Positions 40,652 through 49,812 of a stretch of 64,000 nt of DNA are shown here, one piece after another; the first letter of the stretch is position 1; the number at the start of each line of letters is the position of its first letter. The translations under genes and the position numbers were made by a program. Under the pieces are notes generated by a model. That model was given only the letters and a program-made list of their open reading frames with translations. It searched no databases and had not been told where the DNA came from. The DNA comes from Paenibacillus sp. LHD-38 (GTDB lineage: Bacteria; Bacillota; Bacilli; Paenibacillales; Paenibacillaceae). The stretch covers positions 1-64,000 of the forward strand of contig NZ_JAVIFU010000030.1 in assembly GCF_031157315.1 (NCBI RefSeq), given 5' to 3'.

Positions 40652-41947
40652 TCATCCATTAACTAAATTCGGAAGCCACATTGTAATAGCCGGAACATAC
40701 GTAAGTAATAACAATACCGCAACCATAACTAAGAAGAACGGAATGAGCGCCTTTGAGGCTTGCCCGATTGATACCTTCCCGATTGCACAACCGACAAACA
40801 GCACCGTACCGACAGGCGGTGTGATTAACCCGATGCCCAAGTTAAGGATGAGTATAATACCGAAATGCACAGGATCCACACCTAGTGCTGTCACAACTGG
40901 ATAAAGAATGGGCGTCATGATCAGAATCAGTGGGGCCATATCAAGCGGTGCACCCAGTATAAGCAGAAGAACATTAATAATTAAGAGAATCACGATAGCA
41001 TTATCAGAGAAACCCAGGAGCGCTTCTGTTATAAGTGTAGGAATCTTCAAATAGGTCAAAACCCAAGCAAAGGCATTCGAAGTTGCGATCAGGAATAGAA
41101 CCATTGCTACCGTCCGAAAAGTCTTCAGAAAAATAGTCTTTATATGCGATAAAGGTATATCTCGGTAAACAAAGAAAGTTAGGATAAAGGCATAAACACA
41201 GGCTAACGCTCCTGACTCCGTCGCTGTAAACCATCCGGAGAATATGCCGCCCAGAATAATAACTGCTGTCATCATCGAAAGAAATCCGTCCTTTATGATA
41301 CGAGGGACTTCTTTTAGCGCGACAGGTTCTCCCTTCGGGTACTTTCGCTTCCTTGCTATAACATAGGACGTAATCATTAATCCGGTTAGCAATACAAGAC
41401 CAGGAACAATACCAGCAAGAAACAGGCTTGAGATAGACACGCCACCTGCAGCTAGTGCATATAGGATCAAATTGTGGCTTGGCGGCACGACTACACCTTG
41501 AATAGCTGCAGATGTTGTAACTGCGACCGTAAAATCAGCGTCATAGCCCTTCTTCTTCATCTGAGGTATCATGACTGATCCAACAGAAGAAACATCGGCA
41601 GCGGCTGATCCGCTAATATTACCGAATAACATACATGCCACACAATTAACCATCGCCAAACCACCACGAATAGCACCAACGGTCAACTGTGCCAGATTTA
41701 TTAATCGCAGCGCCATTCCACCTTCACTCATGATCTGTCCCGCTAAAATAAAGAACGGAATAGCCAACAATGAAAACGAATTCATACCCTGCACCATTCG
41801 CTGGCCAATGACAGCAAGAGGTATGTCCAAATAAATAGCAGTAAACAACGAAGATAAGATGAGTACCATTGAAATAGGAAAACGGAGCAAGATCAACCCG
41901 ACAAAACTGGCGGCCAGGATAATGATGGCTATCGTTGTTGCTGTCAT
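40652..41947 (-). CDS. dctM: TRAP transporter large permease (DctM)
   Basis: A 431-aa integral membrane protein with about 12 helices, the transport-active subunit of a TRAP system. Typical features are the N-terminal LRFPISMVLILSS, NCVACMLFGNISGSAAADVS near residue 90, VVPPSHNLILYALAAGGVSI, and the C-terminal NLGIGLITPPVGTVLFVGCA. The ATG overlaps the dctQ stop by 4 bases (ATGA), so the subunits are made in step. Confidence 0.95.
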   Translation of the reverse strand: MTATTIAIIILAASFVGLILLRFPISMVLILSSLFTAIYLDIPLAVIGQRMVQGMNSFSLLAIPFFILAGQIMSEGGMALRLINLAQLTVGAIRGGLAMVNCVACMLFGNISGSAAADVSSVGSVMIPQMKKKGYDADFTVAVTTSAAIQGVVVPPSHNLILYALAAGGVSISSLFLAGIVPGLVLLTGLMITSYVIARKRKYPKGEPVALKEVPRIIKDGFLSMMTAVIILGGIFSGWFTATESGALACVYAFILTFFVYRDIPLSHIKTIFLKTFRTVAMVLFLIATSNAFAWVLTYLKIPTLITEALLGFSDNAIVILLIINVLLLILGAPLDMAPLILIMTPILYPVVTALGVDPVHFGIILILNLGIGLITPPVGTVLFVGCAIGKVSIGQASKALIPFFLVMVAVLLLLTYVPAITMWLPNLVNG

Positions 41948-42459
41948 TCGCCCCCAGCCTCCCCAAGATCTTTATGACGAACTGTGTTCACACCGATTAG
42001 ATCCAGGAACGAGTAGAAACAAATCATTATACCTGTGATCGGCATAACGACATACATCACACTTACTGGCCATTTTGTCGCCGCAAATGTATTGGCATGC
42101 ATCATAACAGTGAAATCCCAGCCATAAATGATCAGGTACACCCCGAACAAAAATGTACAGGTTCCAATGATCTTGTCGAGTACCTTATTCCATAATGCTG
42201 GGAATAGATTGGTGAATGAGTCCATCGCCAAATGAAGCTTTTCACGAAAACCAATCGCAATCCCCAAAATAGAAAACCAAATAAGAAGCAATAGGGTTAC
42301 CTCCTCCGACCAGAAGAAAACGAAATTAAACACTTTCCGTGTAAGCACCTGCATCGTAACGATTAATGTCATCGCAGCTAATGCGCTTAATGCAAATGTC
42401 TCTACGATTCGGTCAATCATTAAAGCTCCGGCTCTTATCCCTTTCCAAATGCGAATCAT
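41944..42459 (-). CDS. dctQ: TRAP transporter small permease (DctQ)
   Basis: A 171-aa membrane protein with four helices, of the DctQ family that joins DctM to form the TRAP membrane complex. It contains the typical VMQVLTRKVFNFVFFWSEEV and WFSILGIAIGFREKLHLAMD. It is the first gene of the operon. The 258 bases upstream hold its promoter region and the terminator of the next unit. Confidence 0.93.
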   Translation of the reverse strand: MIRIWKGIRAGALMIDRIVETFALSALAAMTLIVTMQVLTRKVFNFVFFWSEEVTLLLLIWFSILGIAIGFREKLHLAMDSFTNLFPALWNKVLDKIIGTCTFLFGVYLIIYGWDFTVMMHANTFAATKWPVSVMYVVMPITGIMICFYSFLDLIGVNTVRHKDLGEAGGE

Positions 42460-42658
42460 GTATTCTTTCCCCCTTTTAAGTAAGCCGCATCCTAATTGTA
42501 AGGGCTTTCTCCGAAGGAAAACATGGATCTAAATTGAGATAAATTTGTAATTTTTTGTGGTTAGTAATAGTAGAACAAAAAAGGGTTCCTAAAGCATCCA
42601 ACAAATTTTTCGAATTTGAAAATATTTTTTCTATACCTTGATGAAGTCAAAAAAAAGC

Positions 42659-42688
42659 AAGACCCTAGGTAAACAATCCTAGGGTCTT
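42659..42688 (-). terminator. Terminator after the sugar epimerase gene
   Basis: AAGACCCTAGG (42659-42669) pairs with CCTAGGGTCTT (42678-42688), a perfect 11-bp stem. On the minus strand it is followed by GCTTTTTTTT. It lies 30 bases after the stop at 42718 and is one of the clearest Rho-independent terminators in the window. Confidence 0.92.
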
Positions 42689-42717
42689 ATAGGTTATATG
42701 GGAGATCGCACCGATTT

Positions 42718-43578
42718 TTAAAACCAATCGGAATAGCCCATAGCTCTTAAATTGTCGCCCGAAATTTTCAAGCAATCAAAGGGATCGCGCCCGTAAAGCT
42801 CATCCTGCTCCACTAAAAAATACTTTGCGCCGCTCGCAAGGCCCGCTTCAATAATTCCTTTCATATCCAGGTTTCCTTCGCCGACTTCCGCAAATTCAAT
42901 CACATTAATGAACCGTTGGAAAAACTTTGGCATATCCTTGAAGTCTGCTTCATCCACATTCATCTGCCCTACCAGATAATCTTTTAAATGCAGCAAAGAG
43001 ATACGGCCCGCGTATTCTTTGATCAATGTGATCGGGTCTAAGCCCGCTCTTTGAATCCAATGGACATCTAACTCAAAACCAAGTTTAGAGGTGTTGTTCT
43101 TCATCAGATCCAATAAATATTCGCCATCATATTTCGCAAATTCAATATGGTGATTATGATAATATAATTCGATGCCATGCTTGGCTAATCTCTCCGCCAT
43201 CATTTCAGCTTTCCCTATAAACGCCATTATTTTTTCTTTATCGCCCATGATATGGAACGGCAGCATACCGATGCGTAAGAAGCTGCAATTCAAGATTTTG
43301 CAATCATTCACCATTTTCTCAAAATCATTGGTTAATGTTTCGCCAGGCATGCCCGGCAGCATCGGCTCAAGGGCGGCCGACAGTGAGGCAATTTTGATAT
43401 TGAAATCTTCAGATGCCCGTTTAAACGCAGCTACGTTATCTTCCGTCATCGGAATTTGAGATACTTCAACACTCCGGTACCCCAGTTCATTTAACTTTCT
43501 CATTGTCTCATAAACGCCTAGCTCTTCAATTTTTCCTTTAAGCATCATCATTTGAACGCCAATCTTACCTTTTCCCAT
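42718..43578 (-). CDS. Sugar phosphate isomerase/epimerase, TIM-barrel (IolE-like fold)
   Basis: A 286-aa AP-endonuclease-2-type TIM barrel. It starts GKIGVQMMMLKGKIEELGVY and carries metal-site residues in YYHNHHIEFAKYDG (His/Glu), ELDVHWIQRAG (Asp/His), LLHLKDYL (His) and FLVEQDE (Glu). Such enzymes isomerise or epimerise sugars, often with the NAD-dependent dehydrogenase encoded beside them. It lies 27 bases downstream of a Gfo/Idh/MocA gene and ends the operon. The specific sugar is unknown. Confidence 0.9.
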   Translation of the reverse strand: MGKGKIGVQMMMLKGKIEELGVYETMRKLNELGYRSVEVSQIPMTEDNVAAFKRASEDFNIKIASLSAALEPMLPGMPGETLTNDFEKMVNDCKILNCSFLRIGMLPFHIMGDKEKIMAFIGKAEMMAERLAKHGIELYYHNHHIEFAKYDGEYLLDLMKNNTSKLGFELDVHWIQRAGLDPITLIKEYAGRISLLHLKDYLVGQMNVDEADFKDMPKFFQRFINVIEFAEVGEGNLDMKGIIEAGLASGAKYFLVEQDELYGRDPFDCLKISGDNLRAMGYSDWF

Positions 43579-43605
43579 GTGGTTACGACCTCCTTTTATG
43601 CTGCA

Positions 43606-44766
43606 TTATTTATGAATCGGTGTTTTTCTTTCTTCTTCCACCTTCTTGCTTAATTCAGCTGCGTATAGCTCTTCATCAAATGGAATAGCTACTTCTTTGC
43701 CTAACCAGCTTGACAGATGGATCGCGTTCGCCAGCCTCACACCATGGATTCCATCGGATCCAGGCGCAAGCAAAGGTGTGCCGTCTATGATATTGGCGGC
43801 GAAATTGTCCAGGACAGCAATATGCTGGGCTCCCCAAACACTATCGAATTCCAGCACTTCTTCCTCATATATTTCGGAGAGGCCTTCTCCCATAAATATT
43901 TTCACGACATCTTCCCATTTCATGGTGGAACTCATTTCAGACTCTGATTTAATCAGTCGTTTGATCGTAATTTTTTTGCTGTCATCAACGACAATTTTCC
44001 CTTTATCCCCCAATATTTCAAAGCGGTCAGTGCCAATAACGTCATGTGTGCAGGTAATAAATACACCCGTAGCGCCATTCCCGTAGTCGAGCATTGCGGT
44101 TACTTCATCTTCGACAGCGATATTTCTTTGGTATCCGTACTTAACATTGGAATAAACCTTTTTTGGCATACCGCAAATCCATTGGAGCAAATCTAATTGA
44201 TGCGGTGCTTGATTTACGAGTACACCACCGCCCTCACCGCCCCACGTTGCTCTCCACGCGCTTTGCTCGTAGTAACCCTGAGGTCTCCACCAGGTTGTAA
44301 TCATCCAGTTTGTGCGGCGTATCTCACCGATTTCACCCTGATCAATCATCTCTTTGACTTTTTGATAAAGCGGATTGCTCCTCTGGTTGAACACAATGCC
44401 AAAGGTTAATGCAGGTTTGGATGCTGCAAAATCGTTCAATTCTTGTACCTGTTTAGTATAGACACCAGCCGGTTTTTCCACCAACGGGTGGATGTCTCTC
44501 TTTAACGCCTCGATGCCCATTTCGGGGTGAAGATAATGCGGAACACAGGTAACAATGGCATCGACATTGCCGCTGTTAAGCATGTCCACGTAATTATCAT
44601 AAAAAGGAATGCCCGGATACTTATTCACGCACATTGCCTTTTTTTCTGGATCAATGTCACATATCGCCCCGATAACCATGTTATTGACTTTTCCATCTGC
44701 TATAAATCCGGCGTAAAGCCCGCCTTGCGCACCTATGCCGATAATTCCCATTCTTACTTTTTTCAT
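43606..44766 (-). CDS. Gfo/Idh/MocA-family oxidoreductase
   Basis: A 386-aa NAD(P)-dependent sugar dehydrogenase. The Rossmann motif GIIGIGAQGGLYAGF lies near residue 10. The catalytic Lys is in HPLVEKPAGVYTKQ (EKP motif, about residue 97), and the substrate side holds GGGVLVNQAPHQLDLLQWICG. The C-terminal half is the usual beta-sheet domain. It probably oxidises the sugar that the neighbouring epimerase handles. A perfect cre match lies 58 bases upstream, and the adjacent AraC gene in the same direction may regulate it. Confidence 0.93.
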   Translation of the reverse strand: MKKVRMGIIGIGAQGGLYAGFIADGKVNNMVIGAICDIDPEKKAMCVNKYPGIPFYDNYVDMLNSGNVDAIVTCVPHYLHPEMGIEALKRDIHPLVEKPAGVYTKQVQELNDFAASKPALTFGIVFNQRSNPLYQKVKEMIDQGEIGEIRRTNWMITTWWRPQGYYEQSAWRATWGGEGGGVLVNQAPHQLDLLQWICGMPKKVYSNVKYGYQRNIAVEDEVTAMLDYGNGATGVFITCTHDVIGTDRFEILGDKGKIVVDDSKKITIKRLIKSESEMSSTMKWEDVVKIFMGEGLSEIYEEEVLEFDSVWGAQHIAVLDNFAANIIDGTPLLAPGSDGIHGVRLANAIHLSSWLGKEVAIPFDEELYAAELSKKVEEERKTPIHK

Positions 44767-44823
44767 TATGAATTCTCCTCACGTAGATTAATAATAAAAG
44801 TCGGTTTGTTGCTTAGACCGTTT

Positions 44824-44838
44824 TGTATCCGCTTTCAA
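44824..44838. promoter_or_regulatory. cre site upstream of the Gfo/Idh-epimerase operon
   Basis: The minus strand reads TTGAAAGCGGATACA, which satisfies every position of the cre pattern WTGNAANCGNWNNCW. It lies between the AraC gene and the oxidoreductase start. Confidence 0.75.
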
Positions 44839-44879
44839 TTAACCGTGCTTAATTTAGAGACTTAACCCCTGATGGTTAT

Positions 44880-45803
44880 TCAAGGCTCGCCGTCCCTCAT
44901 TCGCACGCGTTTTTTTTCACGGTAAGCGGATGGCGTGATACCCATCTTTTCTTTAAAATACCGGCTAAAATGCGACACGCTCTCAAAACCCGCTGCACGG
45001 GACACCTCTGTCAGAGAACGGTCAGGCTCTATTTCCAACAAATATTTAACCTGATTCAGCCGGCAGCCCATTACGTATTCCATCACCGTAAAACCGGTCG
45101 TTTCTTTGAAAATATGCGATGCATAATACTTACTCAGATTTAACTCCGCAGCCAATTGATCCAAACTTATTTTTTCGGTGTAGTGCGCCTTAAGCCAAGC
45201 CGAAATCGCTTCGGCATGCTGTTCCTTTCCCGTCATTTTTTTCCGCACATGGGTGAATTTTTTTTGTGCCATTTTGTAAATGCCCAGCAGCAATTGTACG
45301 ACTTCCATTTTCAATTCCGCTTCAAGCAGCTCATTTTTTTGACCTGTTCGCTTCATCTCTTCGTCTATCTGGACTAAGAAACCAGCGATCCGCTTGATGC
45401 TTCCCTCGACAAACTGCCCCGATTCATCATTCCCCGTTCGAAGCAAACAATTGTTAAGGTTATGAAAGGGGTCCAACAACTTCAAAGCTCCAAGCACAGT
45501 CAACAACTCATGCAACCAAGCGGGCGAAAAATGAAGCATACTCCTCGTATACGTAGGAATGGAACGCGGATTAGGCTTATGCAACGTCAAGCCGTCCAAT
45601 AAGATGATATCGCCGGGCTGCAAATCATAAATCTGATTATTAATTAAATACCTGCACTCCCCTCCAGAAAAATAATAAATCTCATATTCGTGATGGGAGT
45701 GAAAACCAACGATAGGCATCTCCATTCCTTGCACGCGGTAAAAGGCTGTTATCCACTCATCCAGTACTTTCGCTTGGTATAATGGAATTTTCCATACATC
45801 CAT
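44880..45803 (-). CDS. AraC-family regulator with cupin sensor domain
   Basis: A 307-aa regulator. The N-terminal cupin/AraC_binding domain (FHSHHEYEIYYFSGGECRYL, LQPGDIILLDGLTLHKP) probably binds a sugar ligand. The C-terminal double helix-turn-helix spans about 205-300 (LNLSKYYASHIFKETTGFTV, AGFESVSHFSRYFKEKMG). The start at 45803 follows AGGTG by 8 bases; the longer frame to 45830 has no such site. It probably controls the Gfo/Idh-epimerase genes downstream. Confidence 0.93.
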   Translation of the reverse strand: MDVWKIPLYQAKVLDEWITAFYRVQGMEMPIVGFHSHHEYEIYYFSGGECRYLINNQIYDLQPGDIILLDGLTLHKPNPRSIPTYTRSMLHFSPAWLHELLTVLGALKLLDPFHNLNNCLLRTGNDESGQFVEGSIKRIAGFLVQIDEEMKRTGQKNELLEAELKMEVVQLLLGIYKMAQKKFTHVRKKMTGKEQHAEAISAWLKAHYTEKISLDQLAAELNLSKYYASHIFKETTGFTVMEYVMGCRLNQVKYLLEIEPDRSLTEVSRAAGFESVSHFSRYFKEKMGITPSAYREKKRVRMRDGEP

Positions 45804-45973
45804 TACTCTCACACCTTTACAAATAGACAACGTCGATTGCCTATGCCATTTGAAACTGCTTTTATAATATTATATTTGGTGACAAATAGCTTTCGACAGA
45901 GTTGCTCAAAATGCCCCGAGATTTGACTGAGATTGCTTTTTAAGTTCTTTAGCTGTTTTTTTGACTTCAAACT

Positions 45974-46080
45974 GCAAGCAAGCGTAAACCGCTGTCGCCG
46001 TCCTTTGGCGGCAACAGTTCGTTTCGCGGTGAAATATAAGCTTATTTATAAATGTGAAACTTATAAATTCTTATATTTCA
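45974..46080. repeat. Structured dispersed repeat, copy 1
   Basis: A segment of about 105 bases shared with 49641-49746. It starts CAAGCGTAAACCGCTGTCGC, has a first stem-loop (AACCGCTG against CAGTTCGTTT), the constant GTTTCGCGG, and then A+T-rich arms in which AATATAAG pairs with CTTATATT and TTATAAAT/ATTTATAA form an inner stem. Unpaired bases differ between the copies while stems are mostly kept, as expected of a structured RNA or a palindromic mobile repeat. It lies in the 360-base gap between the AraC gene and the MATE-like gene. Confidence 0.65.
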
Positions 46081-46124
46081 AAAAAAGTCATCGCTGCCGG
46101 TGTCCCGGTAACGATGACTTTTTT
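46081..46124. terminator. Bidirectional terminator after the MATE-like gene
   Basis: AAAAAAGTCATCG (46081-46093) pairs perfectly with CGATGACTTTTTT (46112-46124), with an inner CCGG pairing. It lies 39 bases after the stop at 46163 and directly abuts the structured repeat. Confidence 0.9.
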
Positions 46125-46162
46125 CACGAAAAGAAAAGCGATGCTGCCGCCCGAAACAACCG

Positions 46163-47479
46163 CTAAGCGGGAGCCAATGGTTTAATAAATCGCAGCGCCA
46201 GCGCAACAAATATAAGCTCCGCTGCCATACCGATCGATTGGGCCAAAGCCCCTATCGTTCCGTTCCATTCAGGCGATAATGCAATACACACGAGCAGCGT
46301 AGTAAAGGTAAAGCTCAAATTGGCAATTTGGGAGCCGATAATGAGCTTCGTTTGCCCGCGCACGAGCACCAGTCCGTTCAAGACATCAAGCCAAGGCATA
46401 ACGAGAGCAAACAGCACAAAGCCCTGCAGCACCCGGATGCTCTCCGCTTGCAGCCGTCCATGCACGCCAATGACATGCTCCAGCAAAAAAACACCTACAG
46501 GCGTGTAAGCGATCAACCCCATCAATAGAGCGGGCACGAAGCCAAGCATCAGAACGAATTTTCGGACTGCAACCGGGTCGATCCGGTAGAAATTAATGAC
46601 AATCTGATGGAAATAACTAAAAAAACTGCTAATCAGCATGACGAGACTAGCCGCGATAGCGAAAGAAGCGATGGCCAGCTGAGCATCCCAAGTCTTCCCT
46701 AGCATCGCATTAATCGCCGGTCCGATCCAGACAGAAATAAACGAAGAAAACAGCAATGGCTTGTAAAAAATAAAAACATGCCGTTTTTTTTCTATCATAT
46801 GGTTCTCCAGCTTTTCCGGCATCTTTCGGACCAGTAAACGTCCCTCCAAAAAGCTGACAGCAGCTTCGATGATCATCCCGAATAGGAAAATAAACGCTCC
46901 TACGGCCCCGCTGGTAACCCCTGTATGAATAAAATAGAGTGAGAGCGCATACATACCTGCCAGCCGAATCGCCATACCGATCGTTAACCATTTCGTCCGT
47001 AAATTATATATAATAACGCCTTGGTAAAAGCAGCGAATACCGGAAAACAAGCTTACGAACATCAGTACCTTATACACATGAATAACATCCTGGACGTTGC
47101 CTTCACCGACTCCGAACACGCCCCTAAAAATAAGAGTACCAAGCGGAGTATAGCTGATGATCATACCTAACACCATAATGCTGGCAAACACAAGCTGCGC
47201 AACCGTGAGCGTTGAAATAAATGATCGTTTATCCCGGACAAGCGCGGAACTGGTTTGCCTCAGCAGCACGGCCGGCCGTTCAGTAATAGCAAGCAGACTC
47301 ATCGCAACCGCATAGCTGGCTATAATGCGTTCAGGGTCAGCGGCCTTGCTTAATGTACTGTTAATGATAACATGTGAAATCGTGACTAAACTTGCCGAAA
47401 TACCCAGCGGCAGAAAAAAAGACCATAATTTCTTCAAGCTTACGGTTTGTTGCTTTGATTGCGATAATGGCAGGTTCAT
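46163..47479 (-). CDS. MATE/MOP-superfamily membrane protein
   Basis: A 438-aa membrane protein with about 12 helices. It resembles the multi-antimicrobial extrusion and flippase superfamily: WSFFLPLGISASLVTISHVI opens the first helix pair, and the second half repeats the pattern (YKPLLFSSFISVWIGPAINA). Such proteins exchange cations for drugs, or flip lipid-linked substrates. It stands alone between terminators, so neighbours give no hint of the substrate. The start is ATG 47479 after an AAGGAGC site. Confidence 0.75.
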   Translation of the reverse strand: MNLPLSQSKQQTVSLKKLWSFFLPLGISASLVTISHVIINSTLSKAADPERIIASYAVAMSLLAITERPAVLLRQTSSALVRDKRSFISTLTVAQLVFASIMVLGMIISYTPLGTLIFRGVFGVGEGNVQDVIHVYKVLMFVSLFSGIRCFYQGVIIYNLRTKWLTIGMAIRLAGMYALSLYFIHTGVTSGAVGAFIFLFGMIIEAAVSFLEGRLLVRKMPEKLENHMIEKKRHVFIFYKPLLFSSFISVWIGPAINAMLGKTWDAQLAIASFAIAASLVMLISSFFSYFHQIVINFYRIDPVAVRKFVLMLGFVPALLMGLIAYTPVGVFLLEHVIGVHGRLQAESIRVLQGFVLFALVMPWLDVLNGLVLVRGQTKLIIGSQIANLSFTFTTLLVCIALSPEWNGTIGALAQSIGMAAELIFVALALRFIKPLAPA

Positions 47480-47640
47480 TGCTTAAGCTCCTTCAAGTCT
47501 GACGGTTGAATAATCATCTGTGTTTGACTTCTAGTTCAATTATAGCTCTAGTTCGTCATTAATTCCTACACTTCTTTATCGATTCGTTTATTCATCCGTT
47601 CGACGGTACAGGAGCGATAAGGTTCCAAAGACATAAAAAG

Positions 47641-47665
47641 GGCTGCCGAAAAACTTCCGGCAGCC
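47641..47665 (-). terminator. Terminator after the phytanoyl-CoA dioxygenase-family gene
   Basis: GGCTGCCG (47641-47648) pairs with CGGCAGCC (47658-47665); on the minus strand CTTTTTATG follows. It lies 7 bases after the stop at 47672. Confidence 0.88.
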
Positions 47666-47671
47666 TCGTTG

Positions 47672-48508
47672 CTATCTTTTGAATAAAATTGGAAAGTAGT
47701 CGTTCGCGAAAGCTTGGCCATGAATAGGACGCGGGCCCAGCAAACGGATGTTGTCATGTCGTTGTATCCCTGCACGATAGCTGGTGCCGCCTTTCATGAC
47801 ATGCGCTACGACGGACAGCCTGGGATCATTCGTACGGTTTGGTCCCGAGCCATGGAAAGTAAGTCCGTGATGAAAGCTTGCTTGACCTGCCTTCAGGATA
47901 CAAGGCTCTTCCACCCAATCACGGTCTCCCGAATGCTTCAGCTTCAGCTCCTCCAGGTTTTGATTGAAGAACGAGTCGCTGTCTGGAATCAGTCCCCACT
48001 TGTGGGATCCCAAGATCGTCATCATACCGCCGTTCGACAAGTCCGTGTCCTGAAGAGCGATCCAGACCGTAATCATATCGTGCGTATCCGAGCACTGCCA
48101 ATAGCCGTAGTCCTGATGCCATCCCACATTGCCGTCACCGGAAATCTTATCTCCAATACCCGGTTTGAATATGATCTGGTCATGCCATAACCGGATTTCA
48201 TTTGTCTCCAGCAAATCTGCCGACAGTTCGCCGATCAACGGATCCGTTACGACTTTACGTATTTCATCATTGATCCACCAGCCATTGTCCAGCTTACGCA
48301 GCGCGTCCGGATTGTCACTTAGCCGAAAATGGTTCATCGGCAGTCCGTCGCCGTCATATTCTCCTGACCAAATCCGATTATGCGCTTCGCGCAACCGCTC
48401 AATTTGCTCGTCGTCAATTAGTTTTGGGCTAATCCAATACCCGTCCCTGTTAAATAATTCCTTATCCTTCTGCGTAATTTGGTAAGAACGTTCAGCTTGC
48501 AATGTCAT
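47672..48508 (-). CDS. Phytanoyl-CoA dioxygenase (PhyH)-family Fe(II)/2-oxoglutarate enzyme
   Basis: A 278-aa oxygenase of the PhyH family. The iron triad can be seen as HxD in WHQDYGYWQ (near residue 130) and the distal His in FHHGLTFHGSGPN (near residue 220). The 2-oxoglutarate-binding Arg is in NRTNDPRLSVVAHV. It hydroxylates an unknown substrate. The start at 48508 has AAGGAGG 8 bases upstream; the frame is open to 48553 without a ribosome binding site. It is divergent from an AraC gene that presumably controls it. Confidence 0.9.
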   Translation of the reverse strand: MTLQAERSYQITQKDKELFNRDGYWISPKLIDDEQIERLREAHNRIWSGEYDGDGLPMNHFRLSDNPDALRKLDNGWWINDEIRKVVTDPLIGELSADLLETNEIRLWHDQIIFKPGIGDKISGDGNVGWHQDYGYWQCSDTHDMITVWIALQDTDLSNGGMMTILGSHKWGLIPDSDSFFNQNLEELKLKHSGDRDWVEEPCILKAGQASFHHGLTFHGSGPNRTNDPRLSVVAHVMKGGTSYRAGIQRHDNIRLLGPRPIHGQAFANDYFPILFKR

Positions 48509-48636
48509 AGATAATGCCTCCTTATTCGTGGTTGACATCATCTTAACCTTCACAGGTACCCTTTGACGTTCTTGTTATTACGAAGTAGGATAAGAAACAT
48601 AGAACGCATATAGAAACATAAGGGAGATAACTCCTC

Positions 48637-49569
48637 ATGGCGAAACCTCATACAGAATCGGATAGACAAGCTTCATTGGACAAAGAACAAAACTCCTTAG
48701 CGCGAAGCGCCCGCTGGACGTACAATACAGCAATGGATCCAATCATCCGTCTCGTACCGGAATTTGTCATGCTTGGAAGCGATGAATTGCGTAAAGCATT
48801 GCCGCTTAACGAGCATGAACATCCAGGATGCTATGAATTCGTCCTGATTGAGCGGGGAAAAGCGCGCTGGGAGCTAGAAGGCGGACTTTATGAGACGCAC
48901 GCAGGCGATTTGTTCCATTCACGTCCCGGCGAGAAACACCGGGGTGGCTTCAACGTGATAGAGCCCTGCAAATTTTGGTGGTTGATCATTAGCGCTCCTC
49001 ACCAGGAGGGCTGGCTTCGATTGGCTCCGGAAGAAAGCATACATATGGACCAAGCGCTTTCACGATTGCCTCGTGTTATGCAAATTGGACTGCCTCCCGT
49101 TGAGTCATTCAAGAAATTAAAAAAAGCGCTAATTATTGAAGGGCCTCACCAAAGTACCGCTGTGCGCAGCGCCCTTCTTGATATTCTGCTTGCCTTAATT
49201 CAGCCTAGCGCTGACACCTATGCAATCGCACCAGATCTGCTGCACCAATTTAACGGGCTCGTTGCGAAAATGGGCAATGAACCGGAGTGGCGTCCATCCG
49301 TAAAAGAACTTGCCGCAATCGCCGGCGTCAGCACTTCCCATTTCTATCGGACCTTTCAGGAATTTTCCGGGGAGCCACCCGTTACTTACGTCGAGCGGCT
49401 TCGCGTGAAAGCAGCTTGTCGTCAGCTTGCGGAATCCCAAGATTCGGTAACGGATATTTCACATCGTTTAGGCTATCAATCAAGCCAGCATTTTGCAACC
49501 GTGTTTAAGCGCTTTGTAGGCGTAACGCCTACCCAGTGGCGCAATTCACACAGTGATTCACCAAAATAG
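48637..49569 (+). CDS. AraC-family regulator
   Basis: A 310-aa regulator with a cupin-like N-terminal domain (NEHEHPGCYEFVLIERGKAR, HAGDLFHSRPGEKHRGG) and a C-terminal AraC helix-turn-helix pair at about 215-305 (AGVSTSHFYRTFQEFSG, LGYQSSQHFATVFKRFVG, TPTQWRN). It is divergent from the PhyH-family gene with an 128-base gap, so it is probably its activator. The ATG follows AAGGGAG by a suitable distance. Confidence 0.92.
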   Translation: MAKPHTESDRQASLDKEQNSLARSARWTYNTAMDPIIRLVPEFVMLGSDELRKALPLNEHEHPGCYEFVLIERGKARWELEGGLYETHAGDLFHSRPGEKHRGGFNVIEPCKFWWLIISAPHQEGWLRLAPEESIHMDQALSRLPRVMQIGLPPVESFKKLKKALIIEGPHQSTAVRSALLDILLALIQPSADTYAIAPDLLHQFNGLVAKMGNEPEWRPSVKELAAIAGVSTSHFYRTFQEFSGEPPVTYVERLRVKAACRQLAESQDSVTDISHRLGYQSSQHFATVFKRFVGVTPTQWRNSHSDSPK

Positions 49570-49640
49570 AAAAACAGCTGGTTCCGCGGCAAATGCCGGA
49601 GCTGGAACACCCCATTCGCAATGACAATACTTCCTCTTGC

Positions 49641-49746
49641 CACAAGCGTAAACGGCTGTCGCCGTCCTCTGTGGCAAAAGCAGTCGTTTCGCGGAGATAT
49701 ATAAGCACATTTATATGTGAAAACATATAAATTCTTATATATAAAG
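49641..49746. repeat. Structured dispersed repeat, copy 2
   Basis: Second copy of the repeat at 45974-46080. It reads ACAAGCGTAAACGGCTGTCG at its start, with AAACGGCTG pairing with CAGTCGTTT, the constant GTTTCGCGG, then ATATAAGC and GCTTATAT-like arms enclosing CATTTATATG/CATATAAAT. Again it is followed at once by a terminator hairpin. It lies in the 243-base gap between the AraC gene and transaldolase. Confidence 0.65.
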
Positions 49747-49748
49747 AA

Positions 49749-49773
49749 AAACGCATTCCGTTGGAATGCGTTT
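49749..49773. terminator. Bidirectional terminator between AraC and transaldolase genes
   Basis: AAACGCATTCC (49749-49759) and GGAATGCGTTT (49763-49773) make a perfect 11-bp stem with a 3-base loop between convergent genes ending at 49569 and 49813. Confidence 0.9.
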
Positions 49774-49812
49774 CTGTGTATATGTGATGTGCCTTTTGAC
49801 GCTCAAAAATTA

